This document shows, piece after piece, positions 18,324-27,699 of a stretch of DNA of 50,795 nucleotides. The notes beneath the pieces were generated by a model that was not told the origin of the DNA, searched no databases, and saw only the letters and a program-made list of their open reading frames with translations. The stretch's first letter is position 1; every line of letters begins with the position of its first letter. Source of the stretch: SXXH01 sp041165735 (GTDB lineage Bacteria; Planctomycetota; UBA1135; GCA-002686595); NCBI GenBank assembly GCA_046341775.1, contig JBKDQQ010000083.1, forward strand, positions 1 to 50,795, written 5' to 3'. The translations under genes were made by a program, and so were the position numbers.

Positions 18324-18352
18324 AGCATAGAAGGCGCGGGGTGGGCTCTCAA
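18324..18352 (-). promoter_or_regulatory. Predicted promoter for the lipoprotein-kdsB-pyrG-DUF1844 operon
   Basis: On the minus strand, TTGAGA (18352-18347), a 17-bp spacer and TATGCT (18329-18324). The ATG at 18315 is 8 nt beyond the -10 box. This is one of the best -35/-10 matches in the window. Confidence 0.6.
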
Positions 18353-18453
18353 GCACCGAGGCGACCGCCCGTGCTTCTTCCCGCCAAGTCGCGCCCGGCA
18401 CGGCGCCCTGCCGCGGCTTGCGCGCGGAGCACGGCGCGACCCATAGTCGATGC

Positions 18454-20814
18454 TCAGGGTGCTTCCGGCGCGATCCGCAGGCGCCATTGGCCGCGTGCAT
18501 CGAGCCGCGCGTCCGGGCGCGTCGGCAGCAGGAGACCCCCGACGCGCACCAAGCGGTCGTCCGCCCAGGCCCTGCCCTCGGCGTCGACGCGTTCGCCCTC
18601 GGCCGGTTCGGCCCACGGCGCTCCGTCGACCGGCGCCGCCAGCAGGCGATCCAGCACGCGCGCCGCACCCGATCCTTCGGCGGGCGCCAACTTGCGCACG
18701 CCCAGCCACAGCTCCAGCGGCAGGCAGGAGCCCGTGCGCCAGATCCCGCCGATCGGGCGCAGGCGTCCGTCCGCGGCGAAGGGCTCGGCGCCGGGAGCGA
18801 GCAGGAAGCCCTCGCTCACGAGCTCCCCCGGACGCAGGCTCGCCGCGTCGAGCGCGCCGGCTCCGAGCTTGTGGTCGTTCTGCCACCCGGCGAGCTGGTC
18901 GGGATCCGAAAGTCGGTCGACGATGGTCCACTCGCTCGACAAGGGCGTCAGCGGCGTCCAGTGGTAGGTGATCCACCACAAACCGCCGGGTGCCAGCTCG
19001 TGCAGCTCGAAGCCGTGGAAGCGCAGGCGCTCGGATCCGTCGGCGGAGACGAAGTCGAGCGCCTCGCCGCGCGTGCGCAAGGTGGCGAGGCGCGCGGCCG
19101 CCTCGCCGGGCGCCGCGCGCTCGAGCATGCGGCCGCCGGGCTGCACGTCGCGCCGGGCGTACACGAGCACCGCGCCCAAGTCGCGGTAGCGCGGCTGGTC
19201 CCAGAAGGCCGCGACCACGTCGAATTGCGCCGCCACGCGTGCGGCGAGGTCGGCGTCCTGCTGCAGGATCGCCGGGTGCAGGATCAGCGCGTCGAGGTCT
19301 TCGAGCGTGGCGAGGATCTCCTCGTGTTCGCGCACGCGGCCGTCCTCGCGCGCCTTGTGCTGCTTCCACATGTTGAGCTGGGCGGGCAGCTTGACCAGCT
19401 CGAGGCGCGGCGAGTGCCGCAGGTACACCGCCCAGTTGTAGGCGCTCGCCACCGCGAGCTTGCCCGGCAGCCCGCCGGGATGGTGGCGCGACTCCAGCCC
19501 GGGGCCCGCGCGCGCGCTCCACTCGTCGAGCCACTCGATGGCGCGCGCGTAGCCCGAGTACTTCGCCATGTTCAACGCCAGGAGCTCGCGCGTCGACAGG
19601 AACAGCGCCGCCGCGACGAGGGCCGCGCGCGCGGCCACGCGCGCTCCGCGCGCCGCGAAGGCGGCGACGACCCACTCGAGGCCGTGGGCCGCCAGCGGCG
19701 CCAGGAACGGCAAGAGCGGCAGCCACAGCCGGAAGTCCTTAGAGCCCTTGTGGCTCATCACGTAGGCGTTCAGCAGGAAGGCGAGGAGCAGCACGCCCGC
19801 GAAGCGCGAGCGCTCCTTCGCGGCGCGCGCCACGGAGAGCGCCAGTCCGGCGATGAGCGGCCAGGCGAGCATGCGCGGCAACTCGACGGCGTAGTACCAA
19901 GGCGACATGAGGGCGCGCGCCTCCGCCGTCACGGGTGCGCTCCACTCGCCGCGTCCTAGGAGGTCCTGCTCGATGTCGTAGATGCGCGCGGCGAGCGTCT
20001 TCAGCGGCTCCCAGCCGATCCACAGGTACGCCCGGTAGAGGTTGCTGACGAGCGTGCTGCCGATGTTGGCGGCGAGGTAGTTGACGAGGCTGCCGCCGAA
20101 GTCGTCGTACATCAGCCAGTCGATGCACGCCTGCGCGAACAGGCCCAGCCCCACGCCCAGCGCGACGAGGCGCAGTTCGCTCCAGCGACGCCACCCGCCG
20201 AACGCAAACAGCGCGAAGCCGAGCGCGAACACCACGAGCAGCGTCTGGTAGGCCATCACGAACGCCGCCGCGAGCCACAGCCCCGCGCGGAACGGGCGCG
20301 GGTCGTCGCGCTCGAGGAGCGCGCACAGCGCGAGTCCCACGCACGAGCCGGCGGCCAGTCCGGACACCGGCTGCGTCGAATACTGGAGCAGCAGCGGATT
20401 CATCGCCGCCGCGGCTCCAGCGACCAGCCCCGTGGCGCGCCCGCCCAGCAGCCACCCCACGCGCGCGCAAACCAGCACCAGGGCGAGCCCCAGCCCCATC
20501 TGCAAGCCGACGATGGTCGGCAAGAGGCCGCGCGCGTCCTCGAGGCCCAGCCATTCCCAAGCGGCGAAGAAGGGCACCAGCAGGAAGGAGAAGCCGAACG
20601 GGCGGATGTGCGCCGCGTCGATCATCTCCTCGCCGCGCACGGAGGCGCGCGCGCGCTCCATGAATTCGACCGAATCGGCGAGCTGGTATCCGTCTACCCG
20701 CGACAGCGCCAACACCTGCAGCGCCAACGCGCCGAGCAGCAGCCAGCCCAAGGCGCGGTCGCGCCAGCGGAATGGCGCGGACGACAGGGGTGGTGCGGGG
20801 CGGGGAGGGTGCAT
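18454..20814 (-). CDS. GT22-like (mannosyltransferase-type) integral membrane glycosyltransferase with large C-terminal domain
   Basis: About 786 residues. The first 430 form a polytopic membrane domain. The first loop has DGYQLADSVEFMERARASVRGEEMIDAAHIRPFGFSFLL, an acidic catalytic-loop pattern of GT-C enzymes. A later loop has MSHKGSKDFRLWLPLLPFLAPL, close to the HKExRF signature of GT22 (Alg9/PIG-B-like) mannosyltransferases. The C-terminal 350 residues are soluble and contain an extra-cytoplasmic beta-rich part (WWITYHWTPLTPLSSEWTIVDRL). The ATG at 20814 is chosen; an upstream ATG at 20931 would add 39 residues of poor character. It probably decorates a lipid-linked glycan. Donor and acceptor are unknown. 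Confidence 0.68.
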   Translation of the reverse strand: MHPPRPAPPLSSAPFRWRDRALGWLLLGALALQVLALSRVDGYQLADSVEFMERARASVRGEEMIDAAHIRPFGFSFLLVPFFAAWEWLGLEDARGLLPTIVGLQMGLGLALVLVCARVGWLLGGRATGLVAGAAAAMNPLLLQYSTQPVSGLAAGSCVGLALCALLERDDPRPFRAGLWLAAAFVMAYQTLLVVFALGFALFAFGGWRRWSELRLVALGVGLGLFAQACIDWLMYDDFGGSLVNYLAANIGSTLVSNLYRAYLWIGWEPLKTLAARIYDIEQDLLGRGEWSAPVTAEARALMSPWYYAVELPRMLAWPLIAGLALSVARAAKERSRFAGVLLLAFLLNAYVMSHKGSKDFRLWLPLLPFLAPLAAHGLEWVVAAFAARGARVAARAALVAAALFLSTRELLALNMAKYSGYARAIEWLDEWSARAGPGLESRHHPGGLPGKLAVASAYNWAVYLRHSPRLELVKLPAQLNMWKQHKAREDGRVREHEEILATLEDLDALILHPAILQQDADLAARVAAQFDVVAAFWDQPRYRDLGAVLVYARRDVQPGGRMLERAAPGEAAARLATLRTRGEALDFVSADGSERLRFHGFELHELAPGGLWWITYHWTPLTPLSSEWTIVDRLSDPDQLAGWQNDHKLGAGALDAASLRPGELVSEGFLLAPGAEPFAADGRLRPIGGIWRTGSCLPLELWLGVRKLAPAEGSGAARVLDRLLAAPVDGAPWAEPAEGERVDAEGRAWADDRLVRVGGLLLPTRPDARLDARGQWRLRIAPEAP

Positions 20815-20844
20815 GCGGACGGGTGGCGTTTGGGCGTGGTGCGG

Positions 20845-20870
20845 GATGCTGGTCCCGTTCGTTGTGCGCG
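20845..20870 (-). repeat. 26-bp inverted repeat, left copy
   Basis: Read on the minus strand it begins CGCGCACAACGAACGGGACC. It matches the plus-strand copy at 21414-21439 at 24 of 26 positions. It lies 30 bp upstream of the GT22-like start and points towards that gene. Confidence 0.8.
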
Positions 20871-21413
20871 GACCGAACGGGGATCCGGTCGGGGCGCACC
20901 TCCTCGTCCAGCGCGAGCGTTCTACATCCATGCGCGCGCATCAAGATGTCAGGCCGGGATCCGAGGTCATGGCGCCCTCCACGACTGCGGGGATAGCCGG
21001 CTTCCAATGAGGCAAGCCCCCTTGGGGCTCCCGGGGCGCAAGCCACTAAATGTTGTGGTGTTCGCGGGTACGGGGTACGTCCGGCGGTGTCGCAGCCCCA
21101 GGCGCGGGTGGCGGCGCCGCCGTGCGCCAACCTGTCGAGCCCAGGGCATCGGCGCGCGGTCGATCTCCGGCTCGCCGCTCCTCGGGATGCCCGCTGCCTC
21201 GCGCCACGTCGAGCCGCGGCGCGGAACATCGCGGCTCCCGCCCGCGGGGCTGCGCCGTCGTGCGCGCATCCTGTCCTCGCCTGGCGCCGTCCACCATGTC
21301 CGCGCGCGGCATGCGAAGTGCGCGCGACCGCGAGGACGCTTGCGCTCCATGACGTTCGGAGGAACGAGCATGTTGCAGGTGCGACCAGGATCGACCGCGC
21401 TGCCCGCGCGAGT

Positions 21414-21439
21414 CGCGCACAATGAAAGGGACCAGCATC
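21414..21439 (+). repeat. 26-bp inverted repeat, right copy
   Basis: Begins CGCGCACAATGAAAGGGACC and points towards the LysM gene. The two mismatches to the left copy are both synonymous in the frame that reads AHNERDQH in both copies. Confidence 0.8.
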
Positions 21440-21478
21440 GCAAGCACGACCGTCCATGGGAGTTGACGCGAATTCCCT

Positions 21479-21507
21479 TTGACATCGTTTGTACGAGTTC
21501 AGATAAG
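21479..21507 (+). promoter_or_regulatory. Predicted promoter of the LysM gene
   Basis: TTGACA (21479-21484), a 17-bp spacer, then GATAAG (21502-21507). It leaves a leader of about 90 nt. Confidence 0.55.
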
Positions 21508-21606
21508 GCAAAGGTCGCGCGCAATGTCGTGCGCGACACTCGCAGTAGAACCTCAGCAGCAAAGCTCGCACTTCCCCGGCGGTCCGCGCCACCCGGGGAC
21601 ACCCAC

Positions 21607-22395
21607 ATGGGAAAGGTCGAAAAACTCGTCGTCCTCTCGGTCCTGTTCCTCGTCGCCTTGATCCTCGTGGTCTCGGTCACGATGGATGATCCGCAAGTGG
21701 TCTCCGCCGGCGGGGCCTCCGCCGAGGAGCGCCAGATCGCGATGGTGCCGAACGATGCGCCGAGCGGCGCCGCCGCTGGTGCCGCCATGGTGGCGCCGCC
21801 CATCGATTCCACGCCGCCCGCCGCCTCCACCTTGAGCGCCGCGGTCGAGACCGCCGCGACCAAGTCGCCCGCGCAGTTGGCGCCCGCCGGTTCGATCCTC
21901 GTCACCCTCGAGGGCCTCGAGGATTCGGTGCTGCCCGACTTCAAGCTGTACACCTGGCGCGAGGGCGATTCGTTCCGCCTGCTCGCCAACACCTACTACG
22001 GTGACTGGAAGAAGCTGACGCTCCTGCGCCAGGCGAACGCGGGCAACGAGGATGTCAAGGCCGGCGACCGCATCTACGTGCCGGTCTACGACAACCCGAA
22101 CCTGCCGCAGCCCGAGGGCGCCGGCACCTTGGCCGACGAACCCGCCGCCAAGCCGGCGAACGCGAAGGCGCCCGTCGCGGAGAAGGCCGCCGTCGCGGCC
22201 AAGTCCGAGCCCAAGGCCGCCGCCGCGAAGGCTTCCGCCGCCGGCCGCGTGCACGTGGTCAAGTCCGGCGAGTCGCTGTGGATCATCGCCAAGAAGGAAC
22301 TGGGCGACGGCTCGCGCTGGAAGGAGATCCAGGAGCTCAACGGCCTCAAGAAGCCCGAGGCCATCAAGGTCGGCATGAAGCTCAAGCTGCCCTGA
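21607..22395 (+). CDS. Membrane-anchored protein with two LysM domains
   Basis: A 262-residue protein with an N-terminal membrane helix (VEKLVVLSVLFLVALILVVSV) and a low-complexity Ala/Pro linker. A divergent LysM domain follows at about residues 115-160 (YTWREGDSFRLLANTYYGDWKKLTLLRQANAG then KAGDRIYVPV). After a Lys/Ala-rich linker, a canonical LysM lies at residues 213-262 (HVVKSGESLWIIAKKELGDGSRWKEIQELNG then IKVGMKLKLP). LysM binds N-acetylglucosamine polymers, so this probably binds peptidoglycan on the periplasmic side. Convergent with the NtrX-type gene. Confidence 0.88.
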   Translation: MGKVEKLVVLSVLFLVALILVVSVTMDDPQVVSAGGASAEERQIAMVPNDAPSGAAAGAAMVAPPIDSTPPAASTLSAAVETAATKSPAQLAPAGSILVTLEGLEDSVLPDFKLYTWREGDSFRLLANTYYGDWKKLTLLRQANAGNEDVKAGDRIYVPVYDNPNLPQPEGAGTLADEPAAKPANAKAPVAEKAAVAAKSEPKAAAAKASAAGRVHVVKSGESLWIIAKKELGDGSRWKEIQELNGLKKPEAIKVGMKLKLP

Positions 22396-22416
22396 TCCGA
22401 GCGGATCGTTCGCAGG

Positions 22417-22453
22417 CGCGGCGGCGCCGGCCCACGCGGCCGGCGCCGCCGCG
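22417..22453. terminator. Strong GC hairpin after the LysM gene
   Basis: Perfect arms GGCGGCGCCGGCC (22420-22432) and GGCCGGCGCCGCC (22438-22450), extendable by 3 bp, loop CACGC. There is no T run, only T-containing repeats after it. Probable transcription end for LysM. Confidence 0.6.
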
Positions 22454-22540
22454 TTCGTCTTCGCGTTCGTCTTCGCGCCGGCGTTCTCGCGCAGGGCGTT
22501 CTCGCGCAGGGCGTCCACGCGCAGGGCGTCCACGCGGGCG
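22451..22540. repeat. Compound tandem repeats (2 x 12 bp and 4 x 15 bp)
   Basis: GCGTTCGTCTTC is repeated twice (22451-22474). Then come four 15-bp units (22481, 22496, 22511, 22526): GCGTTCTCGCGCAGG twice, GCGTCCACGCGCAGG and a degenerate fourth. Non-coding convergent gap. Confidence 0.85.
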
Positions 22541-22571
22541 TAGCGCCGCGCGGGCGCGCGTCCACGCGCGT

Positions 22572-22593
22572 TCTGTCAGTTATTCTTGACAGA
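22572..22593. repeat. TGTCAA palindrome, copy 3
   Basis: TCTGTCAG-TTATTC-TTGACAGA, 8-6-8 geometry, in the convergent LysM/NtrX-type gap; the first of two copies 16 bp apart. Confidence 0.85.
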
Positions 22594-22609
22594 TGCGCGG
22601 CGGACGCGA

Positions 22610-22631
22610 TCTGTCAAGAATGATTGACGCA
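22610..22631. repeat. TGTCAA palindrome, copy 4
   Basis: TCTGTCAA-GAATGA-TTGACGCA, the second of the pair. It lies 10 bp from the stop codon of the minus-strand regulator gene. Confidence 0.85.
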
Positions 22632-22641
22632 GTCCTCGCGG

Positions 22642-24048
<1,407 letters not shown>

Positions 24049-24054
24049 GCGTGG

Positions 24055-24064
24055 ATCCTATCCT
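24055..24064. promoter_or_regulatory. Bidirectional promoter with overlapping -10 boxes (regulator / anmK)
   Basis: Plus-strand TATCCT (24059-24064) and minus-strand TAGGAT (24060-24055) share the central TA. The minus box is 6 nt from the regulator ATG; the plus box is 25 nt from the anmK ATG. Confidence 0.5.
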
Positions 24065-24089
24065 CGGCCCCGTCGACCGCGCGCACGCC

Positions 24090-25304
24090 ATGCCGAACGC
24101 CGCCTCCATCCGGCCCGAGCTCCTGCAGGAGCTGCATTCCGCGCGCGGCCTGCTCGTCGCCGGACTGCTGTCGGGCACCTCCTGCGACGGCGTCGACGTG
24201 GCGCTGTGCCGCATCCGCCTCGCACCCGGGGCCGACGACGTGCAGCCGCCCGAGCTGCTGCGCCACGCCACGCGGCCGTTCGAGGAGCTGCCGGGCGGCG
24301 CGGCGCTGCGCACGCGATTGCTGCGCTTGATCGACGGACGCTGCGAATCGCTGGCCGATGTCGCCACCGCGCACCGCGACATGGCGCTCGCTTGCGCGGC
24401 CGCCCTCGCCTCGGTCGAGCGCGAGGCCGGCCTGCGCGTCGGGCTGGTCGGCAGCCACGGCCAGACCGTGTGGCACCACGACGGCGTCGCCGAGTTCCGC
24501 GGCGCGACCTTGCAACTGGGCGATCCGTCGACGCTCGCGGAACACTGCGCACGAGCGGTGGTGGGGGACTTCCGTTGGCGCGATCTGGCGCGCGGCGGCG
24601 AAGGCGCGCCGTTGGTGGCCCTGGTCGACCACCTGATCTTCCCCGACCTGCCGCGGCCAGCCGCCATCCTGAATCTCGGCGGGATCGCCAACCTCACGCT
24701 GCTCGGACGCGAGCGCGACGAACTGCTCGCCTTCGATTGCGGACCGGCCAACTGCGTGCTCGACACGCTGGCGCGCATGTTCCTCGGCGCGCCGTGCGAC
24801 GCGGATGGAGCCGTGGCCGGCGCCGGCGTTGTCGACGAGGCGCTGCTGGCGCGTTGGATGGCCCATCCGTACTTCGCCCTGCCCGCGCCCAAGAGCACGG
24901 GGCGCGACACCTTCTCGCGCGCCTGGGTCGAAGGCCTCGTGGCCGCCGAGAGCGCGACGCGCGCGGATGCGCCGCGCCTCTTGGCCACCGCGGTCGAACT
25001 CGTGGCGCGCAGCATCGCCCAGGCGCTCCACGCCGCGATCGCGCGCCATCCGCGGCTCGCAGGTCCGGGGCCGCTCGTGGTCGCCGGGGGAGGGGTCGGC
25101 AACTTGGCGCTCATGTCCGCCTTGCGCAGGCATGCAGGCGCGCTCGTCGAGGCCGGGGCGGTGGGACCCGCCGCGCGAGCGCGCGAGGGCTTGCTGTTCG
25201 CCTTGCTCGCCGCGCGCCATGTCGCCGGCATCCCCTCGACCCATCCGGGCGCCACCAAGGCGCGGGCGGGCGGCGTGCTCGGCGTCTACGCGCCGCCTGC
25301 TTGA
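24090..25304 (+). CDS. anmK: Anhydro-N-acetylmuramic acid kinase
   Basis: A 404-residue sugar kinase that phosphorylates and opens 1,6-anhydro-MurNAc in peptidoglycan recycling. Diagnostic motifs are GLLSGTSCDGVDVAL near the start, GSHGQTVWHH, LGDPSTLAE, ILNLGGIANLT, FDCGPANCVLD, PKSTGRDTFSRAW and a late VVAGGGVGNLALMSALRR. The ATG at 24090 is preferred over an in-frame GTG at 24051 because the latter would lie inside the divergent promoter. No ribosome site is evident. Other recycling genes are not in the window. Confidence 0.93.
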   Translation: MPNAASIRPELLQELHSARGLLVAGLLSGTSCDGVDVALCRIRLAPGADDVQPPELLRHATRPFEELPGGAALRTRLLRLIDGRCESLADVATAHRDMALACAAALASVEREAGLRVGLVGSHGQTVWHHDGVAEFRGATLQLGDPSTLAEHCARAVVGDFRWRDLARGGEGAPLVALVDHLIFPDLPRPAAILNLGGIANLTLLGRERDELLAFDCGPANCVLDTLARMFLGAPCDADGAVAGAGVVDEALLARWMAHPYFALPAPKSTGRDTFSRAWVEGLVAAESATRADAPRLLATAVELVARSIAQALHAAIARHPRLAGPGPLVVAGGGVGNLALMSALRRHAGALVEAGAVGPAARAREGLLFALLAARHVAGIPSTHPGATKARAGGVLGVYAPPA

Positions 25305-25626
25305 CCGGGGCGGCGCGGGACCGAAGGGGCGCCCAAGCAGGCTCGGATCGCGCCTGCGCGGGATGTATCCGGGCGCTCCGCCGGGGGTAGTAGCCGGCCC
25401 CGGGGGGACCTCGGACGGCTTGCCGCGGCTTGAACTCGCGGCATCCGCCGATATCATCCCCGACCTACCCAAGCCGGATCTGGCCTCGGCGCGCGCCGCC
25501 CATGCCAGCCTCGGCAGCCCCCCCAGACACGCGCCGCCCGGCCGACGCACGATATGCGTCGGATGAAGCGGGCAGCACAACCGTCGGCACGACAGCCGAC
25601 GACGCATCACTCGAGAGGATCCCCAG
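25305..25626 (+). promoter_or_regulatory. Promoter and structured leader of the HEAT-repeat gene
   Basis: TTGAAC (25430-25435), a 16-bp spacer, and TATCAT (25452-25457), so the leader is about 160 nt. It has two perfect hairpins: CCGACGCA/TGCGTCGG (25542-25549 with 25555-25562) and CGTCGGC/GCCGACG (25582-25588 with 25595-25601). The arms are cross-complementary, so alternative pairings are possible. The first 120 bp after anmK show nothing recognisable. Confidence 0.55.
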
Positions 25627-27699
25627 ATGACCGGACTGCGCCGGACGATCGCCCTCGCCGCGTTGGCCTTGATGACGGCCCCCGCCCATGCCGCCTTCGA
25701 CGTGAAGGACGACTTCGCCATGGCGGTCGAGATGCTGCAGCGCGGCAAGAAGGACGAGGCCCTGAAGGCCCTCCAGAAGGTCATCGCGCAAAGCCCCGAC
25801 CAGGCCACGGCCTACGAGTTGTGGCGTGGCACCGACTACGCCGTCTGGCGCGACATGCTCGTCCAGGGCGGCGACTTCGAGCTCTCCGCCAAGCGCCTGA
25901 TCGAGCTCGCCCGCCAGGGCCGCGCCGAGCGCAAGAAGGACGATGCCGCCATCGCCGAACTCGTGGCGAAGGTCGTCTCCAGCGAGACCGACGCGCTCGA
26001 GCGTCGCAAGGCGCTGCGCGCCCTGTCGGCCGACCACGGCGAGTACGCCGTCCCGGCGCTCCTCGCGGGCCTCGGCGCCGATGGCGACGATGAAGGCCGC
26101 GTGCTCGCCATGCACGCCTTGTCGCAGATGGGCGCCGAAGTCGGCGCGCCGTTGTGCGTGGCCCTCGCGGCCGAGGACGCGGTGCTGCGCCGCAACATCT
26201 GCTTCGTGCTCGGCAATCTCGGCGATGCCCGCTCGGTGGGCGCGCTGCAGAAGACGGCCATGATGGACGCGGACGAGTCGGTCAAGAAGGCCGCCGCCGA
26301 GTCGCTCGCCAAGATGTCGGCCTCCGGCGACGCCGAAGCGAACCTGCTCAAGGCGTCCGACGGCTACTACGCCGGTCGCGACATGTGGATGCGCGAAGCG
26401 GGCGACGTGATCTGGGGCTGGTCGGAAGGCCGCCTCGTGGGCACGCCGATCCCGGTCGCTTTGTACGGCGTCGAGTCCTCGCGCCGCGCCGCGCTGCACG
26501 CCTTGGCCGTCAACCCGGCTTCCACCGCCGCCCTGGCGCGCGTCGCGCGCGGCTTCGTCGGCTTGCAAGTCAAGTGCGACGCGCTCGCCGCCGCCGGCGT
26601 CGATTGCGGCGATTGGAAGGCCAAGGCCGACGCTGGCGTGCTCGCGGTGAACGCCGCCGGTGTCGACGCGCTCGACGCCGCCCTCGCCGACGCCGTGTCG
26701 CACCTCGACTCGTCGAGCGGCGGCGCGCTCTGCCGCGTGCTGGCGGGCCTCGCCAAGGCTCCGACCGCGGGCCTCGAGGCGGCCTTGCGCTGCTCGGACG
26801 GCGCGCTCTCGTCGGAAGCCGCCGTCGCGTTGGCGCACATCGCCACGCGTTCCGGCGGCTCGGTGGGCGCGGAGGTCGTGACGGTGCTCGGCGCCGCCAC
26901 GGGCCGCGAGTCCGTGCGCCTCGCGCTGGTCGTCGACGGCGACGAAGCCCGTGGCACGGCCATCGCCGCCGCGCTGACGAAGAACAACGTCCACGCCAAC
27001 CGCTGGACCAGCGGCGCCAAGGCGCTCGGCATGCTGCATCGCGCGCCGGCGCTCGACGTGATCATCGTCGCCGACAGCCTGCCCGACCTGACGACCGCCC
27101 AGGTGATCGACGAAGTCCGCTCGACCGAGCGCTTCGCCAACACCCCGATCCTCGTCGCCACGGCGGACGCGGAAGGCGTCGCCGCGATGTACGAGGACCG
27201 CATCAAGGGCACGCTGACCTCGGCCGAGGACATGGCGAGCGTCATGGGGGCCATGGCGAGCGAACTGACCGGCGACCGCGCCCTCGCGGAGACCCTGGCC
27301 GCTCGCTCGGCCAGCGCGCTGGCGCATGTCGGCTCGAGCTCCGATCTCAAGCCGGCCTACGCCGGCCTGCACGCCGCCACCAAGCGTGGTGACGCGATCG
27401 CCATCCCGGCGCTCCACGCGCTGGGCGCCGGTGGTTGCGCCGCCTGCGTCGACGTGGTCATGGCGGTCCTCGCCGACGACGCGCGCAGCGACGAAGCGCG
27501 CATCGCGGCCGGTGGCGCGCTCTCCGACATCCTGGCTCGTGCCGGCGGCACCCTGTCGGCCGACGGCACCAGCGCGCTGCACGGCGTGGTCAACGGCGGT
27601 GCCTCGCCGATGGTGAAGGCCGCCGCGGCCCGCGCCTTCGGCAACCTCGCCATCAACGCCGCCACGCGCGCGCAGTTGCTCGGCTCGATCGGCAACTGA
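25627..27699 (+). CDS. Exported HEAT-repeat protein with an embedded receiver-like domain
   Basis: 690 residues. A signal peptide (MTGLRRTIALAALALMTAPAHA) is followed by a TPR-like segment (residues 30-60), HEAT repeats at about 120-230 (RKALRALSADHGEYAVPALLAGL, NICFVLGNLGDARSVGALQKTAMMDADESVKKAAAESLAK), a low-similarity middle, and further HEAT repeats at about 590-690. Residues 435-540 read like a receiver (CheY-type) fold: LALVVDGDEARGTAIAAALTKN, ALDVIIVADSLPDL, FANTPILVATADAEG and DRIKGTLTSAED. The usual DD pair is DGD and the phospho-Asp falls at VAD. An exported receiver-like domain is unusual. Probably a periplasmic scaffold; partners unknown. Confidence 0.72.
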   Translation: MTGLRRTIALAALALMTAPAHAAFDVKDDFAMAVEMLQRGKKDEALKALQKVIAQSPDQATAYELWRGTDYAVWRDMLVQGGDFELSAKRLIELARQGRAERKKDDAAIAELVAKVVSSETDALERRKALRALSADHGEYAVPALLAGLGADGDDEGRVLAMHALSQMGAEVGAPLCVALAAEDAVLRRNICFVLGNLGDARSVGALQKTAMMDADESVKKAAAESLAKMSASGDAEANLLKASDGYYAGRDMWMREAGDVIWGWSEGRLVGTPIPVALYGVESSRRAALHALAVNPASTAALARVARGFVGLQVKCDALAAAGVDCGDWKAKADAGVLAVNAAGVDALDAALADAVSHLDSSSGGALCRVLAGLAKAPTAGLEAALRCSDGALSSEAAVALAHIATRSGGSVGAEVVTVLGAATGRESVRLALVVDGDEARGTAIAAALTKNNVHANRWTSGAKALGMLHRAPALDVIIVADSLPDLTTAQVIDEVRSTERFANTPILVATADAEGVAAMYEDRIKGTLTSAEDMASVMGAMASELTGDRALAETLAARSASALAHVGSSSDLKPAYAGLHAATKRGDAIAIPALHALGAGGCAACVDVVMAVLADDARSDEARIAAGGALSDILARAGGTLSADGTSALHGVVNGGASPMVKAAAARAFGNLAINAATRAQLLGSIGN

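Larger units (their letters stand above)
20815..21606. other. 792-bp non-coding divergent region bounded by an inverted repeat
   Basis: No convincing gene. It holds the two 26-bp inverted copies listed separately, a sigma-70-like promoter for the LysM gene, and an AT-richer stretch near 21465-21510. Open frames within lack ribosome sites and family resemblance. Confidence 0.6.

Noticed and set aside
21046..21447. Minus-strand 133-codon open frame beginning MLAMLVPFIV
   Set aside because: No ribosome site or family resemblance; its first residues are simply the repeat at 21414 read in reverse.
22451..22540. CRISPR-like direct repeats
   Set aside because: Units are contiguous without spacers; this is a tandem repeat, not an array.
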